This document shows, in pieces, positions 44,609 through 55,499 of a DNA stretch of 64,000 nt. The translations under genes and the position numbers were made by a program. The stretch is taken from NCBI GenBank assembly GCA_038501625.1, contig JAZAYU010000081.1, positions 1,054,001 through 1,118,000 of the forward strand, written 5' to 3'. How positions within the stretch are numbered: position 1 is the stretch's first letter; the number at the start of each line of letters is the position of its first letter. A model generated the notes under the pieces. It saw only the letters and a program-made list of their open reading frames with translations, was not told the DNA's origin and searched no databases. The DNA is from Corbicula japonica (lineage: Eukaryota; Mollusca; Bivalvia; Venerida; Cyrenidae).

Positions 44609-45034
44609 ATATTGGAAAAGGAGGGGTAATATAGATATATATATAGATGAAGCGTATGCAGTTTAAGTTGAAGAGGTTTTCCGGAATATAAGAATAGTTG
44701 CAAAAACATTTTGAAACTGAGCACAGAAGTGAAAAGTTTTTTCTAATCGGTCCACTGGTTTGTCAAATAAAATTTTATCCCAAATGCACGATGGCGGCCA
44801 TAAAACAAAATTGGAGATTGAGATTGAGCCACGAACACAGTCTTATTGTTTCAAAGACTGATTGTCGAGCTACGATCTACGACCAGGATCAACACGATCT
44901 TGATGTTTCAAAGTTTGTTTTGTTTTGTCGATTTACGATCTACGAGCTACACGCTAACTTCACACACCTGCAAATTACTTCAAATTGGTATTGCTTTTAG
45001 TACTTTCTTAATAATTATTATAGTATTTTTTCAG

Positions 45035-45129
45035 TTTTAAAAAAGCAGGTTCTGAAACTAAAGATTTGGAGGAATAGAATTACAATGCCGCTGTTTAGAA
45101 GGAAACAAAAGAATAATATGGGTCTCGTG
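45035..45129 (+). CDS. HVCN1-like: Gene 2 exon 1 (5' UTR end plus codons 1-15)
   Basis: The acceptor TTTTTTCAG ends at 45034. ATG is at 45085 and the donor is GTG|GTAAGC. The 5' UTR (ATTTGGAGGAATAGAATTAC) is recognisably related to that of gene 1, supporting duplication of the whole transcription unit. Confidence 0.82.
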
Positions 45130-48100
45130 GTAAGCGCTATTCAATATATAATGTTAAGGAAGACAACTGAGTTAACTGTATTAGGTCGACGATATTTCAA
45201 CAGTTTTAAGTAACAGTAAATACGCGTTTTATTTTCTAAATTTACCTACCTGACATGTATACATTCTATTTATAAACGGAAATTGCCAATTTATAATTGA
45301 TGTACATATAAACAGTTTGTGTTTTTTCATATGAAATGCTCTTTTTTGTTAAATCTTAATATAGTGAATAATAACACATCCAATTTACCATTACCATAAT
45401 TTGTTTGTTCATATGATGACCTGTTGGGGCAAGTGTGAGCTTGTTGCACCCCAGAACCTGGTTTAAACACTCAGTCCAATTTGTTTTGCCATCGACCGTT
45501 CCAAGGCGGTAACCCCAAGGGATCTCGTTTTCGTTAATTGTTTGTGGGGTCTTATTTTAATTTGACATACTTATTACAAACATGCTCTCTATTCTTCTCA
45601 TTTTTTTTGCTGCGTGGGGAGGCTGTATTTTGTGAGTGTGGCGATTCCTGATATGCATATTTAACCTTTTTTTATATAAAGTTGTGTTGAATGTATTTGA
45701 ACCTGGTTTAAACCCCCAGTGGCATATTGATTTGCCACTGACCGTTCCAAGGCGGTAACCCATCGGTTTCTCATTTTCGTTTGTTTGATGTGTCTATTTT
45801 TAACTGATCATTGTGTAACCATGCTCTCTTCTCCTTTTAACATTTTGGCTGTTTGGGGAGGCTGTGTTTGCTGGATGTGGCCATTCCTGATATGCATTTT
45901 TCATGCTTTTTATAGTATTTTATTTTGCCCACGCTCGACTGGGACACAAAGGATGTTTCTTGGTAAGATAGTTTGGGCAAATGTAGACATGGCCTAAATA
46001 CTTTATGTATTCTCAAGTGAAAACAATGTTTGCAGGCCCTAGCCGAAGAGACTGCCAAAATGGCCAAGAACATGATGATGCTAAACAAAACTGAATCTGA
46101 GCTTGAAAGAGAGGTGGAGAAAGAAGAGAAGAGGGACCCACCAAGAACAACAGTTGAAAAGTAAAATACCATCATTTGAACATGAACTTTTTAAGGTGTT
46201 TCAAACGTGCTCCTTAAGTGATGTTATGTACAGATTGTGAAGGTGGTTTTCTATGAAAGTTTAGTTATATTATCATTTTATACTCTATTCCCAAAAATAT
46301 TTATATTTGTTGTTAATATTAAAAGCTTACTTAAGGAAATTCTTGAAAGACTTACTTATTGTCTCCTTTCGTTTTCAAGAAGAAATCATTTTGTTTTATC
46401 TTTTCAGAACCCGACGTTAATACTCATTACCAACACAATAAAAAGTGAACAAATGTAATGTCCGTAGGCTTTATTTAAGTTATATGTTCAAGTTATATGA
46501 AAAAATGCTTTAAAATTATTAGCATTGCAAAGACAATCACAAAACGCAAATATCGATTGCATCAGAACTCTGGAATTGCTTTTTGAAACGGTCTGGAAAA
46601 TGATACACCTATCGCCTAAACTCTTATTTACAATATGTTACGGTAATATGTCAAAATAATGGAATCTTTTTAAATAAAGCAGAAAAATGTTTTGACCTAT
46701 TCTCGAGTTTCTTAAAAACCTCGAACATTATTGTGACTATTCGCCACAAAATCTTATTTATTGGCATATACTTAGGTCCAGCATGGGTTATTTAGTAATT
46801 TTGTCCATGAAATTCAGAGTTTATATGTAAACGTTTTGTATATTTTTTAGTACGTGCTTAGTAATAAAAGCATTTATTTAACTGAACTCGGTACACAAAC
46901 GTTAATTCACCAAAAGATAAATACATTTATTCACTAAAATCTAGCTAGAAATTTGCTTTATTCCTAACATTCATTTATCTTGAAAATTTTAGCCAGTTTT
47001 CGTCATTAGTAAAAGTTTGCCTCCCATCGACATTTAATGCATAAGGCCATGCTTAAAAATTTCAGACACATATTAAACATAGTTCCATCGGAATTTTTTA
47101 GAGTATTTTCTGTGGGCAGACTACAATATTTTTTTTCTATGTTTTAACTGATCATTAGATAACATCTGACGTGAAGGCAATGACTACAGACGTTTGTCAA
47201 AAACTATCTATTTTAACCGAGTTTTCTGATCGTTTTACATAAAATAAAATCAGATGTCAAAATCATGAATCCCAATCAGTTAACGACCGAAACCTATTCT
47301 GCTGCAGTACAAAAGGTGTAACTCGTTGTCAACATCGTACAACAGCACACGAGAATATTGTTCAGACGGCTTCATTTTTATTTTGGATTTTCAGATTTCA
47401 TAGAAGATCATATTTGCCTACGAGGCCAATTTTATTCAAGGCGAAAATGTTGGAATGTTTATTATAATATAGACGATAGTAAGATATATAACATCACTGT
47501 TGGAGTCAGGCACAGACGAATTACTGCGTATTTCGAGATCTAGAAAATCACGAAAGCATTATAAAGTTACTCGTATGGTTAAATTTGAGCTTCTTCTAGA
47601 GTGCAAATACGTGAAAACTAAACATTGGCAGAATTCGTCACTCGTCGGTGTTGAATCAAAGTTTTTGTATGCTTACATATCTGTTGCAGAATCCGACGTA
47701 AAGGGGAGCAACTGGTACATGGGAAATATTTGCTGCTAATGGTGGTCCTTCTCAACGTTGTTGACTGCCTTCTAGTGCTTGGAGAGCTCGTGCTGGATAT
47801 CGAATACGTGGCAGGTTCGTTTGTTTACGATAATGCGCGCCTTTATGTCTGTACACCGTAGTCCAAGATCATAAAACTGAAATAAGAAACCAGTCTCAAA
47901 TCTCAATCATCCGATTGGCTGAAATGGAGACTGTTCGCAAATCTTAAGCATCTGCTTGGCTGAAATGGCGACTGGTCAACTACAATTAATTTCCATATGG
48001 AACGACCTCGTATCATTTTAACTTTTGATAAGTCATTGCCATATGTTTTGTTTTCTGCAGGTCTTCTTAAAATCGAGCAGTATAGGTCTGAGCTGTTCAT

Positions 48101-51100
48101 AGATTCAATGAAATGTCTCTACCCAGCTCGACTTGGTGGTCTGGGTTCCGAAGCCAGTGACATCGACAAGCTTATAATGGAGATCCTTAAAGCGCAGCTC
48201 ACGTGGGACCACCTTGCTACCGGAAATGACATACCTCTAGTACCGATCTACAACGACACTCAGAGCAAAAGATCTTTTGCAGATTTAGATAACATAAATA
48301 AAGCGAACTCTACTGACTGTGGCAATGGTACCGATCTTGAAAGCGAAAATGTACAAGTTTTAGAGGATGTCACCCATGGACTCCATAAAGCCAGTATAAC
48401 CATACTCGGTATACTGGTTTTGGAGGTAACACCATTTCAACACCGGCATCAGTTTCCCCGATGTCTAGCAAGGCTTCTCTCTCTTAAAGGCAAGGTTCAG
48501 AATGTCCTGGGGTGGCATTTATATGACGGATTGTATTCTCAAATTCATTGGAAGCAGCTTAAAGCAAATAATAGTTTTACAAAAACAAATAAGCGTACTT
48601 TACGAAAGGTAACTGGGTCACTGCCAGATTGTGCAAGACGCCTGGCCAAAAGCTGTAACTGCTTTATGTTAGTTTTGTATCTTGAGATTGTATTGTACTG
48701 TTTATTAGTGCCAATATTGAGTTGCGCTCAACCCGGGGCTAGGGCAGCGTGGACAGTAATATGCATTTCAATTACTGCCCATGAAAAGCCTCAATTAAAC
48801 CGAGCCTGCAATGTTTTCATATTTGTCGTGTTAGGTGGCGTTAAAAGTTCCCTTTTCATCTATTACAAACATTAATCGTTGTCGCTGTTTAGCTCTTGCT
48901 TTCTATTAGAAAAAACTTTTTGTTTACATACAGTAAAGATATAGAATATTGTAAAGTAACATATTCGGAAGCATTTTATTAAAGAAAAGCGTTAAGAAAA
49001 GTTAGCACTGTCCTACAATTTTGACGTTTCAGAACATATTCAAGATATTCTGCCTCGGAAAAGCAATAGCTGAATACAGACTAGAGGTAATATTTGCCAT
49101 ATCAGACTAGTTATATTACTATAATTTAAAATCAATTTGCCTTCAGTAATTCTTATTAAAAAAATATTTCATTTCATCAAGTATATGCCTGAGATTTCCT
49201 GGCTAAAATTAAGAATCATATAACTTATTATTAAAGTTGTCGAAATACAAGTATGCCCTCTGTTCGATGCCACATAAGGCAACAAACCACGACAATGTGT
49301 CAAACTCTTGGACAGACTTTTAAAAGTAAAAAAGCCACACCCAGTAAAAAGAGCAATTCATAATAGCCATAACAAAGTGGAAAAAGCGAGGATACATAAA
49401 ATGTTGTTTGTTTCCAAATAAGATATAATACGCATTTAACAAAAACGATAACCTGAAGGGATACCGCCTTGTTTTTGTTTGTTCATATCAAGTGTAAGCT
49501 TCGTGCACCTAAGTATATGGATTGAACCCCAGTGGTTAAATGTTTTGCAACTGACTGTTTCAAGGCGGTAACCCAGGTTTCTCATTTTTGTTAATTATTT
49601 GTGGTGCCCTTTTTTTATCTGTGTGACGTTAATGCATGTGCACATTTATAGCCTGTCAATGTGTAAGACGTAAATGCATGTGTACATATATGTAACTTCT
49701 AGAATGTAAATGTAATGAAAACAAGCGTCATAAACATTCCATACATAGTGTCACAATCTGCATAAAGCCGTTACTTTCTTTTTTATCACTAAAAGTCAAT
49801 AACCGCCGTAGCCGGCTGTTAATTATAATACCGAAGGACACATGCTGATGTTCTTTTTAGTGCTTCGACAGTGTCATTGTGATTTCGTCGTTCGTCTTGG
49901 ATATTGTGTTCGTCAAGGGCTTGCAGCAAGTTTCATTTCGCGAGATTGTACTCTATTTGGCCTTTATTGTACCATGGCGGATTATTCGAGTTGTAAACAG
50001 TAAGACAAGTTTTTACAATTTTAGAATACTACTGATTTGTTTCTTTTATCCCTGTCATCGTGTTCTTGCTGATTTTACTCCAGGAGCTCTGGTCTCGGTA
50101 AGATCATTGAGTACCCGCCCTTTGGCTTTGCAATGCTATTAAATTCTTATGTTTTATATGTTTGTGTGCTTTTGCATGAAACATTGTTGAGCCAATAAGT
50201 GGGTTGGAGTTGTTTCACCAAGACAATTTGTATTTGTTTTGTGATATGAGAACCTGTTGGGGCAAGTGTGAGGTTGGTGCACCCTAGAACCTGGTTTAAA
50301 CCCCCAGTGGCAATTTGATTTGCCACTGACCGTTCCAAGGCGGTAACCCCTCGGGTTCTCATTTTTTGTTAATTGTTAGCGGTGTCTCTTTTGAAACTGA
50401 TCATTTTATTAACCATGCTCTCTCCCTCTCTTCTTCTTGACTGTGTGGGGAGGCTGTTTTTTTCTGAATGTGGCGATTCCTGATATGCATATTTCACCAT
50501 TTTTTAAACAATAATATTGCACGATTTATTTTCTCGGGTCGATTTCAGGAAAAGATACGAAAATTTTAAATATCAAATATGTAGCTGACTGGACAGATTT
50601 TACTTCGAACGTTTTCAATTTTTGTAATACATTGAAAAAAATGCATATAAAACGTTTATACCCGTGCATGTATACAAAGGGCATACGTACATGGACAGAA
50701 GCATGCGGATGATGTCAGTTTGAAGACGATGGCGTCAGTATAGTGATACGCACCTGTAAACATCTGACAATGACGGATCCTCAAATAGAAATATTCACAT
50801 AACGTTACTCAATTATACCGTGTCTCAAATTTACCAAGATATGATTCTTTTGTAAAATGTTACGTGTAGAATACCTTATCCCCTTGAAGACTGTTTCGAA
50901 AAGTTTATATCAATATATAACGATAAAAGAGGTTCACTACATATAACAGACTTAATAAAACAAATAAAAAATAATTTTTGCTGAATATTTGCTTAGGTTA
51001 TTTGAAATTCACAGTAGCGCTATTTGTGCAGTGTGGCGGCCGTAAAAAGTCTCCCCGTACGTAGAGTCAGTCTTGTTACCGATGTCATGCAGTGATGATA

Positions 51101-54100
51101 ACGTATATCAGGGCTATCCGATCAACCTTTTTTGTTGGGAGGGGTTGTTCCGGTTAGTTCAATTGGTATCGTCGTCGGAATTGCAGGGCTAGGCGCTGTC
51201 GTCGTGACAGTGGGGGCTCGCTTCCAGGTAGAGGCAGTATTATGACATTTACCATAATCAAGTGACACGGTGGTTGAAGATAAGTATAGAAAGAGAGAAT
51301 ATCTGTCTCATTGCATAATATCATAACCCACATTTCTTTTATTTTTTTCGATAGGTCTCGTTGTGGCAATCATGTATCACCAACATTTCCGATTGGTACT
51401 TTTGTACAAGCAGAAGAAGAAGGTTTCACAAGAGCTGATAGATGCCAAAAAGGAGATGAGTGGACTCGAAGTAGGTTTTCGTTGTCTTTAATTTTCATGG
51501 TCTCTCTTTTTAGAATGCAATTTAAAGCTTGTTTAACTTGTTTGGACAATTGACGGATTACGTGTTAAGACGGTTAAGACGGTATAGGTATGCGTAATAC
51601 GTTCACGGCACTTTTGTGTAACTATGTAGCTCAGGTACGTGCTATAAGCGGTTCAAAAAGTGAACCGGCTTTCTAAAAGTAATCCAACCTGGTTACAATT
51701 GTGTAACGACGACATCTATTGAAAATCAAATATCAACATCGCTACATATGAACGGCAGTGCTCGTATAAGGAATTAGTAGGAATGGGTATTGCCAGGAAA
51801 ATTGACATTGCTATATATTGCGATATTTAAATTACAAATTGCAACATTATTGTAAGTATTTGTTACTGATAACATAAAATGCAAACGCTCTGAACTGGGT
51901 CGACTTAAGCTTTGAGAAATATGACTTTCAAAAGGCTATTTGCATTTTTCATATGTATAAAGGATGTCAAATTTTTCCGAGTATTTACCTATATATACTA
52001 CTCAAAATTTCATAAGGATCACTAAAACATTGTGTTTATTGCTTACATAAGGTTGAAAAGTTAAAATATTTGCTGTGATTCTGAAAACTTGTTGATTTGA
52101 CATCCGCTTTGTGCCAAAAAGGAATTAGCCGTCAAACTTCTGAAGTGAAACAGCGGTTGAAACATGGTAGGGGCAATAATTCAGGAAAAAAACAGCAAGC
52201 AATCCCTATCAAATTTTGAGTAGTATATAAAATATAAATGTATAAATATAAAAAATATCAGGCTGTTGCATGTTATAGTTTTTATATGAAGTTATAGCAA
52301 ATAAAGATGCTGTTTTGTTTATGTAATTCACCTAAATAGTAAAAAAACAAAAAATTTTCGGAAGTAATTGAAAAGGCGCATAAAATCGCTTTACACCATA
52401 TGGGACTATAGGACAAACCAATATGCAAAATATCAGGCATTTGCATAATTTCTTTGAAAACTGCGATTGAAATTTTGTTACGGACGGATAGACGGTCAAT
52501 GGTAAAACAGTATACCCCTTTTTCTTCGATGAGGGGTATAATTTCAACATCTCAGTTGAAGTAACTTGAAGTTAAAAATATGTGTATTAAAGACAATGAT
52601 AGCCACTTTCAAATCTTTGAGAACTTATAAGCTTTCCCATAACAAAATAAATGCTCTCAATATGTACATAATGTAATAACATAACGATTTTTTTCAGGCA
52701 TATACAAACGCTCTTAAAATGCTTTGTACAGATGCTGGAATATCCGATACTTCAGTAGATTCGAAATTAAGTAAGTACCGAGTAACAAAAAACGCAAAAC
52801 GCCATGCAAAAAAATATAATACGAAAAAACGACATACGCCACGAGAAATAACAACACTGTCAAAATCCACGCTATTTATACGCAAAAAAAGAAAACTCGC
52901 CTTGCAACGAGACACCATATTAAATGTACAAAACAGCGTTTCTTCATGCTTTGCTTGGTGAGACTATTCTCCCCGCGTTATTTTGCTTCTTTTCGCTTGG
53001 CTTATATTTTCGTTCTACTTATTTCGTCTGGAGTGTTTCGCTTGTCCTTTCGTTATTTCTTTCGGTGTTGTTTTTTTTGTTGTTTTTACCGGCGTGGCGT
53101 GTGTTGCGTGTTTTTGTTGTTTCTCTTGACGTTTGTTAATGGTTGGCATTCTTCTTTAAATTCTCGCCTGGTGTTGTTTCGCTGACTGCAATAGTGAACC
53201 TATCACAGACAAACCGCTTTTTATGTCGCTGTATCATCGCGTCATGAAACACTTTTTAGCATCCGGGCCGGGGTGAAGCGAGGGCCAATATCCAGTGTTT
53301 CACATTAAAAAACACGGTTAAGTGAAGGCTCTGTATTGACGTGTCTCGATTGAACATGCTCGGGGTGGGCAAGGAACAACATTGAGACTCGCAAGAGGCT
53401 TTTTTCGAATCCCGATAATATAGTCACTGCAAAAGCAGTTTGTGTAATAGTTTCGCTACTTTGTTCAGTAAAAAGCGCTTTGATAAAAGACATAAAATCA
53501 GACCAGGCATAAATATGCCAAGCAAGCAAACGTAAAGACGCCAAGCAAATAACTCTATGCAAAATAACAAAAATAATTTCGAGCGCAATAAGAAAATAAC
53601 ACCAAGCGAAAACACGTCATGCGAAATAATGCGCAGCGAAACAAGACGCCAGGCTAAGTAATAGTTAATGTATATTAAGGGACAATTTAACAATAAAAAA
53701 ACTCTAATGGAACGCAGCCTAGCGAAGTGACCGTGGTTTCTTTATTGTTAAAACTTCACTTAATGTAAACTAAATAACTTAGTGATCAGCACAATTCTAC
53801 CTTTTACAGTCGCCAGTTCAGCCAATCAGATCCTTGATATTTGAGACTGGTTTACAATCTCAGTTTTATAACCTTAAGCCCTGATGTTCTTCTGTACTTG
53901 CAAGGATCTGCGTTGATGTAATTGTTGTTTTTGGTTTTGCAGCAATGTACAGAAAGGTCAAATCCAAAACCAACCTAATTGGAGCGTTTTCAAGTTTCGC
54001 ATCGATAGGGGAAATCATGATGAAACCTTGTCCTGTAATGCCAAATGGTTATTCAACCAATCCAATTATTGACACAGCTGTAGCCGAAACTATCCAAGGT

Positions 54101-54169
54101 ACTTATCAGACACACCCAGAAAACGATGTGTTAGAGAAACTATTGTACGCGAGTTCTGCTTGCTGGTAG
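45085..54169 (+). CDS. HVCN1-like: Hv1-type voltage-gated proton channel-like protein, gene 2 (tandem paralogue, 3' end unresolved)
   Basis: The exons are 45085-45129, 46036-46160, 47690-47814, 48061-48425, 49033-49086, 49861-49999, 51355-51470, 52698-52770 and 53943-54098. If exon 9 is read through its donor, it ends at TAG 54167-54169, giving 422 aa. The first eight exons match gene 1 in order and phase. Exon lengths are identical except exon 4, which is one codon shorter. Seen: S1 aspartate D82, S2 E220 and K224, S3 D241, S4 VPWRIIRVVN with V275 at the first arginine position. The extracellular loop again has two cysteines and sequons (NDT, NST, NGT). The role is as for gene 1. I found no counterparts of gene 1 exons 10-13, so the gene is either shortened, uses unrelated 3' exons, or is damaged. 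Confidence 0.82.
45415..45910 (-). repeat. Two adjacent R1 repeat copies in gene 2 intron 1
   Basis: The copies at 45415-45660 and 45700-45910 each contain GAACCTGGTTTAAAC, TTGCCA(C)TGACCGTTCCAAGGCGGTAACC and GGGGAGGCTGT, in the same orientation as 50065-50510. The second keeps the hairpin CAGTGGCATATTGATTTGCCACTG. Confidence 0.7.
46036..46160 (+). CDS. HVCN1-like: Gene 2 exon 2
   Basis: The acceptor is TGTTTGCAG and the donor GAAAA|GTAAAA. It encodes LAEETAKMAKNMMMLNKTES and the Glu/Lys-rich continuation, aligned without gaps to gene 1 exon 2. Confidence 0.85.
46730..47035 (+). repeat. Old copy of the fold-back element right arm in gene 2 intron 2
   Basis: It matches 11885-12190 with many changes (TGTCCATGAAATTCAGAG, TAGTACGTGCTTAGTAATAA, ACTAAAATCTAGCTAG, TTTTAGCCAGTTTTCG). 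Confidence 0.5.
47690..47814 (+). CDS. HVCN1-like: Gene 2 exon 3 (S1 segment)
   Basis: The acceptor is CTGTTGCAG and the donor GCAG|GTTCGT. It encodes KIRRKGEQLVHGKYLLLMVV and LLNVVDCLLVLGELVLDIEY. The selectivity Asp (D82), E89 and D93 are all kept. Confidence 0.88.
48061..48425 (+). CDS. HVCN1-like: Gene 2 exon 4 (S1-S2 loop and first half of S2)
   Basis: The acceptor is TTTTCTGCAG and the donor TTGGAG|GTAACA. MKCLYPARLGGLGSEASDID aligns with gene 1. The variable middle differs but keeps sequons and the Cys in TDCGNGTD. The frame stays open past the donor by chance. Confidence 0.88.
48700..48865 (+). repeat. Copy of repeat family R2 in gene 2 intron 4
   Basis: GCTCAACCCGGGGCTAGGGCAGCGTGGACAGTAATATGCATTTC and AATTAAACCGAGCCTGCAATG match the other R2 copies. 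Confidence 0.65.
49033..49086 (+). CDS. HVCN1-like: Gene 2 exon 5 (second half of S2)
   Basis: The 18 codons NIFKIFCLGKAIAEYRLE lie between GACGTTTCAG and GAG|GTAATA. K224 is equivalent to human K157. Confidence 0.86.
49440..49600. repeat. Rearranged R1 repeat fragments in gene 2 intron 5
   Basis: Pieces of the family appear in both orientations (AAACGATAACCTGAAGGGATACCGCC on the left; TTTCAAGGCGGTAACCCAGG on the right). Confidence 0.5.
49861..49999 (+). CDS. HVCN1-like: Gene 2 exon 6 (S3 and S4)
   Basis: The acceptor is TTCTTTTTAG and the donor AACA|GTAAGA. It encodes CFDSVIVISSFVLDIVFVKG and then S4 IVPWRIIRVVN. The S4 peptide is identical to gene 1, including Val-Pro where Hv1 has Arg-Leu. 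Confidence 0.9.
50065..50510 (-). repeat. R1 repeat, best-preserved copy, in gene 2 intron 6
   Basis: It is the reverse complement of 1945-2375 with about 95% identity by eye. The hairpin stem CAGTGGCAA/TTGCCACTG is intact, with a different loop side (ATTTG for ATCAA). Confidence 0.8.
51000..51240 (+). repeat. tRNA-like family S copy in gene 2 intron 6
   Basis: The 5' part TTCACAGTAGCGCTATTTGTGCAGTGTGGCGGCC and GATGTCATGCAGTGATGATAACG precede TTCCGGTTAGTTCAATTGG and a damaged B-box. It is the longest copy, showing about 130 bp of conserved sequence upstream of the A-box. Confidence 0.7.
51355..51470 (+). CDS. HVCN1-like: Gene 2 exon 7 (end of S4 and coiled-coil segment)
   Basis: The acceptor is TTTTTCGATAG and the donor CTCGAA|GTAGGT. 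It encodes LVVAIMYHQHFRLVLLYKQK and KKVSQELIDAKKEMSGLE, colinear with gene 1 exon 7. Confidence 0.86.
52698..52770 (+). CDS. HVCN1-like: Gene 2 exon 8
   Basis: The acceptor is TTTTTTTCAG and the donor TTAA|GTAAGT. It encodes AYTNALKMLCTDAGISDTSV and DSKL. The donor context is identical to gene 1 exon 8. Confidence 0.85.
52780..53690. repeat. Motif-rich insertion in gene 2 intron 8 (CGCTTGGC/GCCAAGCG)
   Basis: The left part is rich in GCATGC/AAAACGCCATGC motifs, the middle in TTTCGCTTGGCTTATATTTTCG, and the right in the inverse (ACACCAAGCGAAAACACG, AGACGCCAGGCTAAG). This suggests a diffuse inverted-repeat structure. The several overlapping open frames here do not resemble proteins. Confidence 0.5.
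53810..53885 (-). repeat. Single arm of palindromic MITE family in gene 2 intron 8
   Basis: GTTCAGCCAATCAGATCC...TTTGAGACTGGTTTACAATCTCAGTTTTATAACCTTAAGCC matches the right arm of 33171-33305. Confidence 0.6.
53943..54098 (+). CDS. HVCN1-like: Gene 2 exon 9 (last exon with a paralogue)
   Basis: The acceptor is GGTTTTGCAG. MYRKVKSKTNLIGAFSSFAS aligns with gene 1 exon 9. The donor CAAG|GTACTT is identical to that of gene 1. If unspliced, 23 more codons follow to TAG at 54167. Confidence 0.83.
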
Positions 54170-54250
54170 CGAACCAGTTCGGTGACAGCGTCTATCCAAG
54201 CTGTTCCAATAACGCTACGTACTGTGCTAGCAAGTCGAAAGAGATACGTA
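54158..54250 (-). repeat. tRNA-like family S fragment just after gene 2 exon 9
   Basis: On plus it reads CTGGTAGCGAACCAGTTCGGTGACAGCG, the B-box end of the family in reverse. The in-frame TAG that would end a read-through exon 9 lies inside this element. Confidence 0.55.
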
Positions 54251-54444
54251 TTTATGACATATTTAATTTAAGACGTGTGCAAGCCTACGCTCAACGTTTA
54301 AGTTCACACTATGAATTAATTTAGCAAAACATGGTTTAGCATATACACCGAGATATATGGAAAAAAAACATTTGGAAGCCACTGAGTACGACAAAATACA
54401 ATATGTAAATACTGCAAAAGCTGTTCATGTGCTTTAATGTCTGT

Positions 54445-54655
54445 CTACATCCTATTTTTGCAGTGTGGCGGCGGTAAACATTCTCCACGTCCATATAGAC
54501 AGTACTGTTATCAGTAAAATAATCAGTTAGCGACGTCATGCAGTGATGATATCGTTTATTAGGGCTATCCGGGAAATCTTTCTGGAGGGTTGTCCCGGCT
54601 AGCTCAGTCGGTAGCTTAGTCTTAATTGCATGGCTAGGCGCAGTAACAGACATCC
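54445..54655 (+). repeat. tRNA-like family S copy downstream of gene 2
   Basis: It shares TTTGCAGTGTGGCGGCGGTAAA, CAGTACTGTTATCAGTAAAATAA, GACGTCATGCAGTGATGA and TTGTCCCGGCTAGCTCAGTCGG with other copies. The B-box end is missing. Confidence 0.65.
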
Positions 54656-54839
54656 TAATTGTGCACCAGTTGTTGCTTATTTGTTTTCATTATTCTGTAA
54701 GGGATAATAATGTTTTCTCTTTCATCCGATTTATAAGAATTTAAGATGACATAACAGCCTTTAGCAACACCAAGATGTATTTTGACGATTTGCTTAATAT
54801 AGATAATAATGCTGTTACGCCTTAATATTTAAATTAAAT

Positions 54840-55460
54840 CTGGGTATCAGCGACAATACTAACAAAGAGTTTTTCTTAATGTTTGTCACCGATGCCCCTG
54901 TTTCAAAAGTTTCTTCTGTTATGCAAATATTACGGTCTTAAAAGTCCATAATTTTTAAGCGAACATGCTGTGAAATATTGATCCGAAAGATTTTGCACTT
55001 TGAACTTCACAAATGTCAAATTTGCAATATTGAATCAAAATCATATTTTTATCATATAATTTAGAACAAAAGCATTTTCAATGGATTAAAATATCTAAAA
55101 AGTTGACTTGCTTTTCGAAAGTTTACGCTCTGTTGATCTGGAGTTCATTAGGTTATATTGTGCTTACCAAAGATGGAAATGGTTATTATCTATATATATT
55201 TAACAAATTATAAAGTATATAGATGGGGTTTTAGTATAGTATAAATAGTATAAGCAGAAAGTCTCGTCCGTAACAGTATGAAAACAGATCAGCAACGAAC
55301 GGTGGACTTTTAGTGTCCATAGGGATGCCTATAATTTGTTTATAAATAGAGGTACCAAATCGAACGTAAATATTATTTCGCAAGAAAGATAGCGCATTGA
55401 TCTGATCTTGACGATCCCATACAGTATAATTGTTAAAAGAACCATCGGTTTAAACGCTGT
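54840..55460 (+). repeat. Diverged relative of 11700-12560
   Basis: Matching landmarks: GGGTATCAGCGACAATACT, ACCGATGCCCCTGTTTC, GGAAATGGTTATTATCTATATATAT, TTAACAAATTATAAAG and AGGGATGCCTATAATTTGT. This shows that the sequence in the duplicated block belongs to a dispersed family. Confidence 0.5.
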
Positions 55461-55499
55461 GAGGCTGTGTTTTCTTGATGTGGCCATTCCTTATTCACA

